Below are positions 60,601 through 64,000 of a DNA stretch of 64,000 nt, one piece after another. The DNA comes from Climacteris rufus (Eukaryota; Chordata; Aves; Passeriformes; Climacteridae). Within the stretch, counting starts at the first letter, position 1. Each line of letters begins with the position of its first letter. The notes beneath the pieces were generated by a model. That model saw only the letters and a list, made by a program, of their open reading frames with translations, did no database searches and was not told the DNA's origin. A program made the position numbers and the translations under genes. The stretch covers positions 1 to 64,000 of the forward strand of contig VZRZ01004841.1 of assembly GCA_013398175.1 (NCBI GenBank), written 5' to 3'.

Positions 60601-62667
60601 GAGAATAAACAATAATGGACACAATATTTCATGTGTCTTTCAAAGTGCTGCCTTTGGAGACAGTATAGTGTGGAACTCTCCTGTTCCAGCACGCTTCTGA
60701 TTAGTTTCACTACTGTATTTTATGAATAAAGAAGATGGTATCCAAGTCACTTTTTTCATATCATTAGTGACATTCATTAACTAAAATCAGAAGAAAAACT
60801 GAGATTGCTGCAAGGAAGTCACAGAATCTCACATTGACTCCTAAAAAGCCTTGTGCCACAGGAATAACAGATATGCTGAAATATGCTTTAAGGAAAATAT
60901 AGCTCATTCTTTATAATGGTCTTGGGCTTCCAGTGCAACTTCCTTTGGAAGCAGGCTGGTCTACGCCTATGGGCAGCTACAAAATTATCAGTACATCTGG
61001 AGACATGTAAAAGTCTGGGTTTTTTACATGCATGGACATCAGTACTGTTAGCTTGTAATATTTCCAGGGTTAATACTGGCAGTGGATAGAGATTGGGCAT
61101 TTTGGGGCATCTGATACTCTTGGCCTCAGTCTATTGTTTGGAAAATGACATTATAGAACTCCTCGTTTGAAAAAAATTGCTCAGTGAAGATTAGAAGATG
61201 TTATACTCCTACATCTATTTTCTTCCATAATCTGTAAGTGATGTCAAAAACAGGCTTGAAATTAATAAAGAAACTTGAGTCCTGCATTCTTGCACCACCT
61301 TAAATGATTCCAATTCCACATCTGGAAATTATTTTATTGTTATTTTAGATATTAGAAAACCATCCAAGAGTCTGTTTTAAGAGTTTATGTAAACTAAATC
61401 ACACCACTGCATTTTAAAATTTTAAAAATATTTTAAAATTTAGTAAAAAAGTCTGTGGTGCCTTTTCACTTTACAGGTAATGTATGAGAACATAAGCATA
61501 ATGTCCCTACGTGCTGTTGATAACTTTTCACTTACCCAGTCATGAGGTTTAATATGCAAGAATAACATTAAAGTTACTTCATCTTAGAGGCAATAGGAAA
61601 AGATACCTGGAGTTTTCCTTTCTTTTTTATTTCTTTATTTTTCTGAAGCTATGCTAAGTCTCAAAGCTATGCAGTTGCTTTGGACTAAAAATAGTTCTCA
61701 GAACGTCAAGTGACTTTTCATGCTAACCTCTCAGTAGACTTTAATCTGCATTACAAGCCAGAAATCTTTGAAGCTTATCATGTTTAATTTGCACAGCAAA
61801 GACAAGAAAAGAAGTAAAAGAAAAGAGGGGGAGGGAGTCACAGCAGGGCAAGCAAATTCAAAACCAATCAGTCACATTACATGGTTGAGTTTCTTGTATG
61901 TATTCACTTCTCCACAATCTAGTTTAACCTAAAGAATGACCAAAAGCAACTGTTAAATACAATGAATTAGTGGCAATGAGGAGATCAAAGCTGCTAGGAA
62001 TATAAACCTAGGACAAGACTGAGGTTAAATGCCTTTTTGTTTATCATAAAAGTGTTCCCTTATGTTTTCTGTTCACTGTGTTGTGCACACTGTACAACAG
62101 CATGTATTTAGGATCATTCTTTTGCTGGGGGAAGCAATCCTGCCCCAGAGCACACACAATCTAAAGGGACTGGGAATGGGAATAGAGTATATCCAGACCA
62201 ATCTAATCATATATCTGTTTTATTATTGTCCTTTCAGTGAAGATAGTGAGTTAGGATAGTTTTACCATAAAGCAGTGTTATTAACTTGAAGATTATCAAG
62301 TAAAGCTTTCCAGGCAGTTATTTATTTTTGAGTTATAATACCATTAACTAACTAAAGATGAATAACTCAAAGTAAATCAGTGCAATACCTTTACTCCATT
62401 TCCCAGTTGCATAAAATTACTCTGAAATCCCCAAACTGCTGCCCACTGTGAAACCAGCTGGAAAGAGGCACTCACCCGAATGTTGATCTGTTTGTCGTGG
62501 AGCACTCTCTGCAGTTCCAGAAGACTGCCCTTCAGCGTCCTGAGCTTCACAGCCAGCTGCTCTGCCTCGTCCTTAGTGTGAGCCTTCCCCTCCATAAGCA
62601 AGTTCTCGTTGTGCACAGACAACTCTGACAAGGCTACCACCTTCTGTTCTATTTCAACCAACATGTT
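477..62667 (-). CDS. SYNE1: SYNE1 (nesprin-1), partial gene, 35 internal coding exons
   Basis: Nesprin-1 spans the outer nuclear membrane as part of the LINC complex. It links SUN proteins and the lamina to actin, and short isoforms bind emerin and lamin A/C. Here 35 exons on the minus strand join into one open frame of 5,588 bases, all spectrin-repeat coding. Translations match remembered human SYNE1 exon by exon, for example RVKKLKETLVAVQQLDKN and DCDACATEAECDSIQQATRN. SYNE2 is excluded because its equivalent residues differ. CH domains and the KASH tail are not in the window. Introns are GT-AG except two GC-AG. Of the 35 exons, 22 are in phase 0 at both ends; twelve more form six adjacent pairs sharing a phase-2 intron, and exon 35 ends in phase 2. 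Exon numbers below count within this window, 5' to 3' in the gene. Confidence 0.97.
742..760. repeat. A19 homopolymer
   Basis: Nineteen consecutive A bases on the plus strand, which is T19 about 80 bases upstream of exon 35's acceptor on the gene strand. It may add to the pyrimidine-rich region but is too far to be the core tract. Confidence 0.95.
4359..4521 (-). CDS. SYNE1: SYNE1 window exon 34 (first exon shared with nesprin-1 alpha)
   Basis: One base completing Arg, then 54 codons from VKKLKETLVAVQQLDKNMSS to IQRKLNEQQ at CAG|GTAAAA. It is nearly identical to human SYNE1. It can be spliced either to exon 33 or to the alpha-2 first exon, both of which end in phase 2 with AG. The intron after it (665-4358, 3,694 bp) has no recognised repeat apart from an A19 tract near its end; a 130-codon open frame at 3304-3696 (minus) is unidentified. 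Confidence 0.98.
4985..5175 (-). mobile_element. CR1 LINE 3' end (minus strand)
   Basis: The plus strand reads ATCACAGAAGGTTTGGGTTG, GGAAGGGATCTTTGAAAGTC, CATCTAGTCCACCTGCTCTG, CAGCCTGACCTTGAACATTA: the reverse complement of a CR1 3' region with its octamer end near 4985. It is in SYNE1's direction, 464 bases upstream of exon 34's acceptor. Confidence 0.9.
6988..7107. other. GC-rich island of unknown origin with one N
   Basis: A block starting TGTGGCGGCGTGTGTGGC and running to GGTTTTGG, clearly richer in GC than the intron around it, with a single undetermined base at 7100. The TGTGGCGG start recalls some avian LTRs, but I cannot match a family or find a closing terminus. Possibly a fragment of an LTR. 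Confidence 0.35.
8758..8849 (-). CDS. SYNE1: Alternative first exon of nesprin-1 alpha-2 (muscle-type short isoform)
   Basis: Translated in the frame that joins exon 34, it reads VIVAEDLHAVRMAEDSS then VDSDLPDCNCDITR. As I remember the human alpha-2 tail (MVVAEDLHALRMAEDGC, VDADLPDCNCDVTR), 24 of 31 residues agree. It ends AG, and exon 34 begins with A, giving Arg as in human. This isoform starts at exon 34's RVKKLKETL and runs to the KASH domain; it binds SUN proteins, emerin and lamins at muscle nuclei. Two oddities: the human Met position is GTT (Val), and the donor is AAG|GCAGGC. The first in-frame ATG is at 8814-8816 (Met 12 of the human tail) with A at -3 and G at +4. The frame stays open upstream with no ATG. 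Promoter unknown; an AGGAATG (M-CAT-like) site at 9083-9089 and several E-boxes lie upstream but are weak evidence. Confidence 0.85.
11195..11275 (-). mobile_element. CR1 tail relic (minus strand)
   Basis: CATAGAAGTATAGAATTATT followed by AAGGTTGGGAACAAGCTTTA resembles the reverse complement of the CR1 3' terminus (octamer-like end, then GGGTTGGAA-type sequence). It is short and degraded. Confidence 0.6.
11496..11662 (-). CDS. SYNE1: SYNE1 window exon 33
   Basis: 55 codons plus 2 bases, from DYQEEIAVAQKNKIQLQQMG to HLLDLIAA plus AG at AG|GTAAGA. GERLAKASHESKASEIEYKL is identical to human. It is the last exon before the alpha-isoform start region. The following intron (4522-11495, 6,974 bp) is the longest in the window and holds the alpha-2 first exon, two CR1 tails and a GC-rich island; the rest is AT-rich with nothing recognised. 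Confidence 0.97.
12147..12305 (-). CDS. SYNE1: SYNE1 window exon 32
   Basis: 53 codons, phase 0-0, from VSLRRQQVTERLNEWAVFSE to MIERLKK at AAG|GTATAG. The acceptor is TTTAAG with a weak pyrimidine tract. NKELCEWLTQMESKVSQNGD is identical to human SYNE1. The next intron is 484 bp (11663-12146) without notable content. Confidence 0.97.
14256..14411 (-). CDS. SYNE1: SYNE1 window exon 31, GC splice donor
   Basis: 52 codons, phase 0-0, from ELENAVEGWTDDLAHLSLLK to QWEELCHQ. The donor is CAG|GCAAGT, the second GC-AG intron; the nearest GT is four bases on and out of frame with exon 32. YISADDISIL is identical to human. The following intron (12306-14255, 1,950 bp) has no recognised transposon. Confidence 0.96.
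15173..15298 (-). CDS. SYNE1: SYNE1 window exon 30
   Basis: 42 codons, phase 0-0, from DWEKSEKGIGDSLEKLRSF to AEQIRCK at AAG|GTAAAG. Human reads DWEKCEKGIADSLEKLRTF and LPDHHEELHAEQMRCK. The next intron (14412-15172, 761 bp) has nothing recognised. Confidence 0.97.
16110..16271 (-). mobile_element. Older avian ERV-type repeat, 3' segment
   Basis: Continuation of the repeat broken at 17034. On the minus strand it reads GAGCATTCTGTTCCTGAGG, GGAGCAGTTTGTGCAGAACT, GAGGATTGTCTCCTGTGGG, GCTGGAGCAGGGGAACAGTG. The motif series with an alternating wording of GGAGCAG and GTGGGAGGGACC is the same style as the 5' segment. The 3' edge near 16110 is approximate. Confidence 0.78.
16272..17033 (-). mobile_element. 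Younger ERV LTR inserted in the older repeat
   Basis: On the minus strand it begins TGTCTCGGTTTTGAAAGACA and ends CCCCAACCTCCAACA, with TG...CA ends. The flanking 5 bases are TCATG and CCATG (minus strand), a target duplication with one change, and removing the LTR plus one copy restores the older repeat. It contains the 133-base N gap. No coding sequence; SYNE1 and this LTR share direction. Confidence 0.88.
16624..16756. other. Assembly gap (133 N)
   Basis: Run of N inside the younger LTR. Flanking sequence on both sides belongs to the LTR, so the gap probably reflects a hard-to-assemble repeat rather than missing gene sequence. Confidence 0.99.
17034..17575 (-). mobile_element. Older avian ERV-type repeat, 5' segment, interrupted
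   Basis: On the minus strand it reads TTTGCGTGGCGAAGTTTTTC, GTGAGAAGCTGCCAGAAGG, GCACCAGAGCAGAGATTCC, then short degenerate units of the type CTGCAGNCCATGGAGG repeated between about 17130 and 17250. I recognise the order from a widespread bird ERV LTR-like repeat. It is broken at 17034 by a younger LTR and resumes at 16271. No intact coding sequence. Confidence 0.8.
17896..18090 (-). CDS. SYNE1: SYNE1 window exon 29
   Basis: 65 codons, phase 0-0, from LKEKVLLRQQGSYILTVEAG to KKQLALLLK at AAA|GTAAGT. TVEAGKQLLLSADSGAEA is identical to human. The following intron (15299-17895, 2,597 bp) carries the nested LTR block at 16110-17575 and an assembly gap; 15299-16110 shows only a short G-rich tract near 15640. 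Confidence 0.97.
18752..18986 (-). CDS. SYNE1: SYNE1 window exon 28
   Basis: One base completing Arg, then 78 codons, the longest exon here, from DEFNLKLTLLSNQWQGVIRR to ARALLDEVQ at CAG|GTATGT. RYREMAEKLRKWL matches human SYNE1. It is noticeably more GC-rich than neighbouring introns. The next intron is 661 bp with nothing notable. Confidence 0.97.
19982..20076 (-). CDS. SYNE1: SYNE1 window exon 27
   Basis: 31 codons plus 2 bases, the shortest exon in the set, from LFQAEMFSRQQILHSII to LLEQGQVDD plus AG at AG|GTAGAC. It continues human RAHELFQAEMFSRQQ exactly. The intron after it (18987-19981, 995 bp) shows nothing recognised. Confidence 0.96.
23801..23948 (-). CDS. SYNE1: SYNE1 window exon 26, GC splice donor
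   Basis: One base completing Ser (AG+T), then 49 codons from KLQSFLLQQQTFLEKCETW to LEQQRAHE. The donor is GAG|GCAAGT, GC in place of GT with an otherwise perfect consensus. The only nearby GT (four bases on) would break frame with exon 27. The following intron (20077-23800, 3,724 bp) has no recognised transposon, only A-rich stretches near 21530-21600. Confidence 0.96.
24307..24461 (-). CDS. SYNE1: SYNE1 window exon 25
   Basis: 51 codons plus 2 bases, from HQMLKFSSMAPDLDRLNELG to SQTTERF plus AG at AG|GTGGGG. LNDKEIKRMQNLNRHWSL is identical to human SYNE1. The next intron is 358 bp (23949-24306) and featureless. Confidence 0.97.
25517..25663 (-). CDS. SYNE1: SYNE1 window exon 24
   Basis: 49 codons, phase 0-0, from AGVLDYQTFAKNLEVLETW to SRMEQLK at AAG|GTGACT. 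QDPSHSSDL is identical to human. The next intron (24462-25516, 1,055 bp) has no recognised element. Confidence 0.96.
26669..26851 (-). CDS. SYNE1: SYNE1 window exon 23
   Basis: 61 codons, phase 0-0, from DALMDLKTTRESLVVLQE to HKQQAVLQ at CAG|GTATAC. It aligns with human LGEQLKQQVDASAASAIQSD; the first eight residues differ from human. The next intron (25664-26668, 1,005 bp) is unremarkable. Confidence 0.95.
28056..28260 (-). CDS. SYNE1: SYNE1 window exon 22
   Basis: One base completing Arg, then 68 codons from WNNLLQETAEQLHASR to TTWIQDCN at AAT|GTATGT. TVQQQEDRTNELLK is identical to human. The next intron (26852-28055, 1,204 bp) shows nothing recognised. Confidence 0.97.
29735..29868 (-). 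CDS. SYNE1: SYNE1 window exon 21
   Basis: 44 codons plus 2 bases, from SLQDELEKQENSLQKFGSV to LKEVNM plus AG at AG|GTAGAA. KECHPPVTETLTNTLKEVN is identical to human SYNE1. It lacks an internal ATG until its end. The intron after it (28261-29734, 1,474 bp) has no recognised element. Confidence 0.96.
30160..30562 (+). mobile_element. CR1 LINE 3' end (plus strand)
   Basis: Typical CR1 3' sequence in sense: GGGAGCTGGGCCTGTTCAGC, GACCTCATTCTTGTATATAA, ATTCCACCCAAGCAAGAGG, and near the end TGATCCCTTCCAATGTTATC. 5'-truncated and antisense to SYNE1. Ends are approximate. Confidence 0.92.
31384..31554 (-). CDS. SYNE1: SYNE1 window exon 20
   Basis: 57 codons, phase 0-0, from VSQLKILLQSVLDQWS to VQVDKLQ at CAG|GTGAAA. 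Human reads VGQLKILLKSVLDQWS. The following intron (29869-31383, 1,515 bp) carries a CR1 tail at 30160-30562; the rest is AT-rich and unrecognised. Confidence 0.95.
32299..32454 (-). CDS. SYNE1: SYNE1 window exon 19
   Basis: 52 codons, phase 0-0, from ELEESIRTKEKEVENVEQSG to SWANLDHM at ATG|GTAAAA. There is no ATG near its start, so simple ORF searches miss it; it is placed by frame continuity and by human KEKEVEKIEQNGL and WANLDHM. The next intron (31555-32298, 744 bp) has nothing notable. Confidence 0.94.
32740..33490 (+). mobile_element. CR1 LINE fragment, endonuclease region (plus strand)
   Basis: An open piece at 33163-33489 reads GNFNHLDICWRDN, then FLECTDNNFLLQV, NKEGLVGNV and GSLGCSDHE, the signature order at the end of the CR1 ORF2 endonuclease domain. 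Upstream sequence is the same domain with stops. It is antisense to SYNE1. The reverse-transcriptase part is missing, so this is an internal piece or a copy truncated at both ends. Confidence 0.88.
36304..36459 (-). CDS. SYNE1: SYNE1 window exon 18
   Basis: 52 codons, phase 0-0, from IQLLEGLQESWTEYENNVQ to QNALKDCQ at CAG|GTAATG. ENNVQCLKTWFETQEK and IGDQASVQNALKDCQ are identical to human. The following intron (32455-36303, 3,849 bp) contains one CR1 piece at 32740-33490; the 33500-36300 stretch is otherwise unrecognised, including a G-rich tract near 35970. Confidence 0.97.
37620..38955 (+). mobile_element. CR1 LINE fragment with 3' end (plus strand)
   Basis: The upstream part includes GCCTCTGCTGTGATGATATG and GAGGAGATATGGGCTGGATG, typical of the CR1 reverse-transcriptase region. 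The downstream part reads GCATTCAGCCTGGGG-like 3' sequence and ends CTTCCAACCATTATAATC, TTACAGTTCTATG, the CR1 3' terminus. Stops are frequent. Its end lies about 40 bases from exon 17's donor. A 5'-truncated dead copy. Confidence 0.85.
38993..39169 (-). CDS. SYNE1: SYNE1 window exon 17
   Basis: 59 codons, phase 0-0, from GFKIDLNCKQLTVDFVNQS to ILQGLVTEK at AAG|GTAAAG. VLQISSQDVESKRSDKTDF is identical to human SYNE1. It is flanked by CR1 on both sides. The next intron (36460-38992, 2,533 bp) is half CR1 (37620-38955); the stretch 36460-37620 shows nothing recognised. Confidence 0.97.
39295..40318 (+). mobile_element. CR1 LINE fragment, reverse-transcriptase region (plus strand)
   Basis: Translated pieces carry CR1 reverse-transcriptase motifs: a segment FCKAFDTVLHDILIAKLERH and the catalytic-type motif FADDTK at 40000-40017. 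The frame is broken by stops (for example just after 39850), so it is a dead copy. It starts about 125 bases upstream of exon 17's acceptor in gene direction and is antisense to SYNE1. The 3' end is cut before the typical CR1 terminus. Confidence 0.9.
40626..40775 (-). CDS. SYNE1: SYNE1 window exon 16
   Basis: 50 codons, phase 0-0, from LQMDKVPSRHAITEVMSWIS to QDYVQKYK at AAG|GTATTG. It closely matches human (MSWISLMENVIQ identical). The following intron (39170-40625, 1,456 bp) is mostly a CR1 fragment. Confidence 0.97.
42010..42192 (-). CDS. SYNE1: SYNE1 window exon 15
   Basis: 61 codons, phase 0-0, from EFSKEVDAKSSQKSSVLST to VQEKLHQ at CAG|GTAAGA. SSVLSTGNQLLRLKKVDTAT is identical to human SYNE1. 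The next intron (40776-42009, 1,234 bp) has no recognised repeat. Confidence 0.97.
42571..42703 (-). CDS. SYNE1: SYNE1 window exon 14
   Basis: One base completing Arg (AG+G), then 44 codons from YQSESNELTQWLQSAK to RDHLNSFL at TTG|GTAAGT. It pairs with exon 13 around a phase-2 intron. The conserved Trp-Leu of a spectrin-repeat helix (TQWLQSA) is clear. The next intron (42193-42570) is 378 bp with nothing notable. Confidence 0.97.
43657..43853 (-). CDS. SYNE1: SYNE1 window exon 13
   Basis: 65 codons plus 2 bases, from HLRSNLTEYQPKLYQVLDDG to ILKHWT plus AG at AG|GTAATG. YQPKLYQVLDDGKRLL and KELHRLETILKHWTR match human SYNE1. The intron after it (42704-43656, 953 bp) shows nothing I recognise. 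Confidence 0.97.
45285..46505 (+). mobile_element. Degenerate CR1 LINE fragment (plus strand)
   Basis: Diverged from CR1 but recognisable by order: a reverse-transcriptase segment (GGAACCACAGGCTTTTCAGC, then CTCTGGAAAGATCATCCAGCA), then a 3' region with GAGGCTGGACTAGATAAACATC and TTTCATTCAAC in place of the usual ending. Many stops and shifts; non-functional. It is antisense to SYNE1. The 5' edge is approximate. Confidence 0.75.
46538..46669 (-). CDS. SYNE1: SYNE1 window exon 12
   Basis: 44 codons, phase 0-0, from TWMHLDEDYQELIRQLES to LTDRITLFQ at CAG|GTTTGT. Human has TWSHLDEDQQELSRQLE. The following intron (43854-46537, 2,684 bp) begins with a CR1 fragment whose 3' end is about 33 bases from this donor; the remainder down to exon 13 is featureless AT-rich sequence. 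Confidence 0.95.
47093..47266 (-). CDS. SYNE1: SYNE1 window exon 11
   Basis: 58 codons, phase 0-0, from EYFQGLESHMILTETLFRK to KRGVELEYILE at GAG|GTGAGA. ESHMILTETLFRK and AHKRGVELEYILE are identical to human SYNE1. The next intron (46670-47092, 423 bp) has no recognised element. Confidence 0.97.
47586..48259 (+). mobile_element. Solo LTR of an endogenous retrovirus, 674 bp
   Basis: It begins TGTTGC and ends GCAACA, a 6-bp terminal inverted repeat with TG...CA ends. Flanks read AAAACA on the left and AAAACG on the right, a 6-bp target duplication with one change. Promoter-like TTTAAAA is at 47964-47970 and the polyadenylation signal AATAAA at 48049-48054, in the expected order. It is much more GC-rich than the surrounding intron. 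No second LTR or internal retroviral genes are nearby, so it is a solo LTR left by recombination. It is antisense to SYNE1. Confidence 0.88.
48660..49059 (+). mobile_element. Avian ERV LTR, 3' portion (plus strand)
   Basis: Contains the string ACCTGAACTGGACAAAGGGA, then GGTGGTGAACAA, CCGATTCTCCTCCCC, and a tail GGGGTTAAACCATGATCA. I recognise this as the 3' part of a common avian ERV LTR whose consensus ends in AAACCACGACA. No coding sequence is present. The 5' edge is uncertain. A (TAG)n run sits inside it. Confidence 0.78.
48905..48927. repeat. (TAG)n microsatellite
   Basis: About seven TAG units in the T-rich part of the LTR, followed by degenerate units. It probably grew from the simple-sequence tract that LTRs of this family carry. 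Confidence 0.93.
49108..49308 (-). CDS. SYNE1: SYNE1 window exon 10
   Basis: 67 codons, phase 0-0, from DKYDELLMIIGSRRSDLN to VQSLLEKHK at AAG|GTAAGA. YERALQDLADL and ETGQEKMAGDQK are identical to human SYNE1. The next intron (47267-49107, 1,841 bp) is largely made of two LTRs; the nearer one ends about 49 bases from this exon's donor. Confidence 0.97.
50765..50884 (-). CDS. SYNE1: SYNE1 window exon 9
   Basis: 40 codons, phase 0-0, from VILQAEEGLKELDAGINE to QELSKIQ at CAG|GTATGG. It matches human AEDGLKEFDAGIIELK and QELSKLQ. The next intron (49309-50764, 1,456 bp) shows nothing I recognise. Confidence 0.95.
51086..51099. repeat. Short (TA)n tract
   Basis: About seven TA units in intron 8. 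Confidence 0.8.
52624..52725 (-). CDS. SYNE1: SYNE1 window exon 8
   Basis: 34 codons, phase 0-0, from NDLKLMFTSVADSKYLV to PETEQMQ at CAG|GTATTA. It is one of the shortest exons here and corresponds to human NDLKVLFTSLADNKY. The next intron (50885-52623, 1,739 bp) holds a short TA tract at 51086-51099 and no recognised element. Confidence 0.95.
53645..53685. repeat. Imperfect (GATAAT)n simple repeat
   Basis: Repeated GATAAT/GATAAC units with an interruption AACAACAAG, in intron 7. Confidence 0.85.
54058..54267 (-). CDS. SYNE1: SYNE1 window exon 7
   Basis: 70 codons, phase 0-0, from SLAKEIKDITEEVDKHK to LQQIVTFK at AAG|GTATGA. VVNQRCHQMK is identical to human SYNE1. The following intron (52726-54057, 1,332 bp) is AT-rich and has a GATAAT-type repeat at 53645-53685; nothing else is recognised. 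Confidence 0.96.
54382..54415. repeat. (CA)n microsatellite
   Basis: About 12 uninterrupted AC units, one CC interruption, then about five more. Located in intron 6. Confidence 0.97.
54510..54752 (-). mobile_element. CR1 LINE 3' end (minus strand)
   Basis: Read on the plus strand it gives the reverse complement of the typical CR1 3' region: GATCTAGTCCAACACCCTGG, then GCCTGACTTTGAATGTTTCC, then CACCACTTTCCTGGGCAATG. It lies in the same transcriptional direction as SYNE1. Only the 5'-truncated tail is present, as is usual for CR1. Edges are approximate. Confidence 0.88.
55128..55283 (-). CDS. SYNE1: SYNE1 window exon 6
   Basis: 52 codons, phase 0-0, from AGWVEETLHLEQKLYDG to ETYLCKQE at GAG|GTAAGG. 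LHLEQKLYDGV and FVATALLPE mark the start of a spectrin repeat as in human SYNE1. The intron after it (54268-55127, 860 bp) contains an antisense-to-plus CR1 tail and a CA microsatellite. Confidence 0.95.
55438..55569 (-). CDS. SYNE1: SYNE1 window exon 5
   Basis: 44 codons, phase 0-0, from PYSRPNRLIPGMPLYK to LNQAFEDVSSK at AAG|GTAGTT. The acceptor is a tandem CAGCAG; the downstream AG is chosen because it fits the human YSRPNRL alignment. This linker-like segment between repeats is rich in acidic residues. The next intron is only 154 bp. Confidence 0.92.
56348..56498 (-). CDS. SYNE1: SYNE1 window exon 4
   Basis: One base completing the split codon (AG+T, Ser), then 50 codons beginning EKPDILSEELV and ending LEKEQL at CTG|GTAGCT, a weak donor. 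NQEFSTKQ matches human SYNE1 closely. The intron after it (55570-56347, 778 bp) holds nothing I recognise. Confidence 0.92.
57440..57546 (-). CDS. SYNE1: SYNE1 window exon 3
   Basis: 35 codons plus 2 bases. Starts ELEQELEEQKNLLRSVA and ends EGLSI plus AG at AG|GTGTGC, so the next codon is split 2+1. Its C-terminal half (after EEILTQQ) is poorly conserved with human. The intron after it (56499-57439, 941 bp) has no recognised element. Confidence 0.9.
58093..58224 (-). CDS. SYNE1: SYNE1 window exon 2
   Basis: 44 codons, phase 0-0, starting GSLQEKEESDLD and ending STLQQQK. The acceptor is a tandem NAG (aaagcag|GGA), so use of the upstream AG would add one Gln. The donor AAA|GTTGGT is weak at +3 and +4. 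QEWLAQARTT is shared with human SYNE1. The following intron (57547-58092, 546 bp) shows nothing notable. Confidence 0.93.
59586..59648. repeat. Short direct plus inverted repeat cluster in intron 1
   Basis: CCCTTGCTTTATGAAAAA occurs at 59587-59604 and again about 43 bases downstream. Between the copies lies TTTTTTTCATAAAGC, the inverse complement of GCTTTATGAAAAA. The middle arm could pair with either flanking copy. No terminal features of a known transposon are seen. Edges are given to within a base or two. Confidence 0.6.
62476..62667 (-). CDS. SYNE1: SYNE1 window exon 1 (spectrin repeat)
   Basis: 64 codons, phase 0 at both ends. Starts NMLVEIEQKVV after ctgcag and ends LHDKQINIR at CGG|GTGAGT. 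It is close to human SYNE1 (LSELSVHNENLL is identical). The following intron (58225-62475, 4,251 bp) is the second longest that lies whole in the window. It holds only a small repeat cluster at 59586-59648 and T-rich tracts near 60520; I recognise nothing else in it. Confidence 0.95.
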
Positions 62668-64000
62668 CTGCAGCAGCAAAAACAAGGAACCAAATTCATA
62701 CATCTTCCAGTACCTGTCACGCTTTCTGGCAAGATGACCTGTGGCCTACCTCACCCCTTGCCAAACTAAGAGCAAGTCAGATTATCACTGCTTTGCCTTC
62801 CAGTCCCATTCAGAGTCCTTTAGACTATGCTTGCGAATGTTTGTATTTGCCATTTCAGTTTGCAACCTTTTTCAAAATAGGAAATTAAAAAGTTACTTGA
62901 AAAAAACAACTTGTTGTAGAGGAGATGCTCTTTATTTGCATATTAAAGGTAAGTAAGGGTGGCTAAGATGCTGGACTGACATCCATTAATGACAAGAAAC
63001 AAAGCACACAGCTAAAGTTACTTCTGTCCTCTTCTTTCGTTTACATGTAGTCAGATGCTTCCTACCTCCTCCTATGTGTTGCTCTGGCTGTGTTGATAAG
63101 CTTCTCTTCTCACTATTTGCTCTTTCTGATTGGTGCATGACGGACTTAAGGATTTCTGTATAATCCTCTTTAGTCTAAAGAGAGACTTAAAGTGACAAAT
63201 CTCTGGCATGTTTATTCTCAAAAGCTACTTCCCTGACATTCCATTAACCATTCATGTATTAGAGACATAGTGCATATTTTGATCTTCCAGACTCAACATT
63301 CAAACAAGCCTTGCTCAAAAACCTAGCCTGACATCAAATGCTTTTGCTTCCATAGCAACTGTCAAGTGTGAATTTACAAATATTTCTCCTGAAGGAATGT
63401 GTGCAGAATAAGATGGGCAGAATCTCTAAAAAGTGGAAAAATATGTAAAACTTACTGCATTAGGATTTTAAGAAGCAGCAAAAGAATAGCAGTATCAACT
63501 TTTGCACAAAGTTTACTTTTCTTTTAGAGTTTCCTACAGATTATATTTAAAAAACACGGCTTTGTTAAAATTCAGAGGGTTTATCTATATACAACAAACA
63601 GCTCTCAAGGACAGATAGTGACAGTACTCTTGTGACTGAGCAGACTGAAAATTCCAATAATAAAGTATTTTCAGTGAAAAGTCATCAGACTTATATGAAA
63701 CTTAGCTCCCATTTATCCTAAAATAGTTGAGATCCTGATTCTTTAATAAGAAAAGGGATGTTTGGTCCATCTCTCTTGTCTCTATTGTAATTTTAATTAT
63801 AATGACCATACAATTCTAAACTATCACTTAAAAATGGAAAACTCACAGCAATTTGAGAACCTGGATGTTATGACTGATTCAAGTCTTGTTAATAAAAGTA
63901 TTTGCAATTACTCTTATCACAGCAAAATGTTGTTTTGGTTGTTTTGGTATTCTGAGTTGCTAAATCTTAAAGCCATAGAAATACTGATGATTATCCTTTA
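62668..64000 (-). other. SYNE1: SYNE1 intron upstream of window exon 1
   Basis: AT-rich sequence of 1,333 bases with no open frame resembling spectrin repeats on the minus strand and no repeat family I recognise. It is read as the 3' part of the intron preceding exon 1, because exon 1 has a clean acceptor at its 5' edge. Confidence 0.7.

Noticed and set aside
477..62667. Alternative identities SYNE2, dystrophin or MACF1
   Set aside because: Exon translations agree residue by residue with SYNE1 over the full length and differ from remembered SYNE2 in the same region.

Overview
The window is a piece of a vertebrate nuclear genome, almost certainly from a bird. It has long introns with canonical splice sites, several CR1 LINE fragments (the dominant avian retroposon) and avian-type endogenous retrovirus LTRs. 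My recollection of the LTR families suggests a songbird or another neoavian, but species cannot be fixed from this sequence.

One gene fills the window, on the minus strand: SYNE1, encoding nesprin-1, the giant spectrin-repeat protein of the outer nuclear membrane. I assembled 35 consecutive coding exons (highest coordinate = most 5'), 5,588 coding bases or 1,862 codons plus 2 bases. Every junction keeps frame, and the order agrees with human nesprin-1 as I remember it. They cover roughly human residues 6,050 to 7,920 of about 8,800, the C-terminal part of the rod. The actin-binding CH domains lie beyond the high-coordinate end and the KASH membrane anchor beyond the low-coordinate end. The window therefore starts and ends inside introns.

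Within the large intron 33 (4522-11495) is an alternative first exon (8758-8849, minus) that matches the unique N-terminal tail of the short muscle isoform nesprin-1 alpha-2. Here the human initiator Met position reads Val, a Met in good context follows 11 codons later, and the splice donor is GC rather than GT. Two constitutive introns (26 and 31) are also GC-AG.

The introns hold the rest. CR1 fragments lie at about 4985, 11195, 30160, 32740, 37620, 39295, 45285 and 54510. A solo LTR with a target-site duplication is at 47586-48259, and another LTR tail is at about 48660-49059. At 16110-17575 one LTR is inserted into an older repeat, with a 5-bp target duplication and a 133-base assembly gap inside it. 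The edge of a further LTR copy is at 1-22. Three of these elements end within 50 bases of a SYNE1 splice donor.

I see no other protein gene, no tRNA or rRNA, and no CRISPR or operon-like structure. The remaining open frames are short, antisense to exons, or inside repeats. No new biological system is evident. The points most worth checking are the alpha-2 start exon, the GC-AG introns, and the retroelements crowding splice sites.
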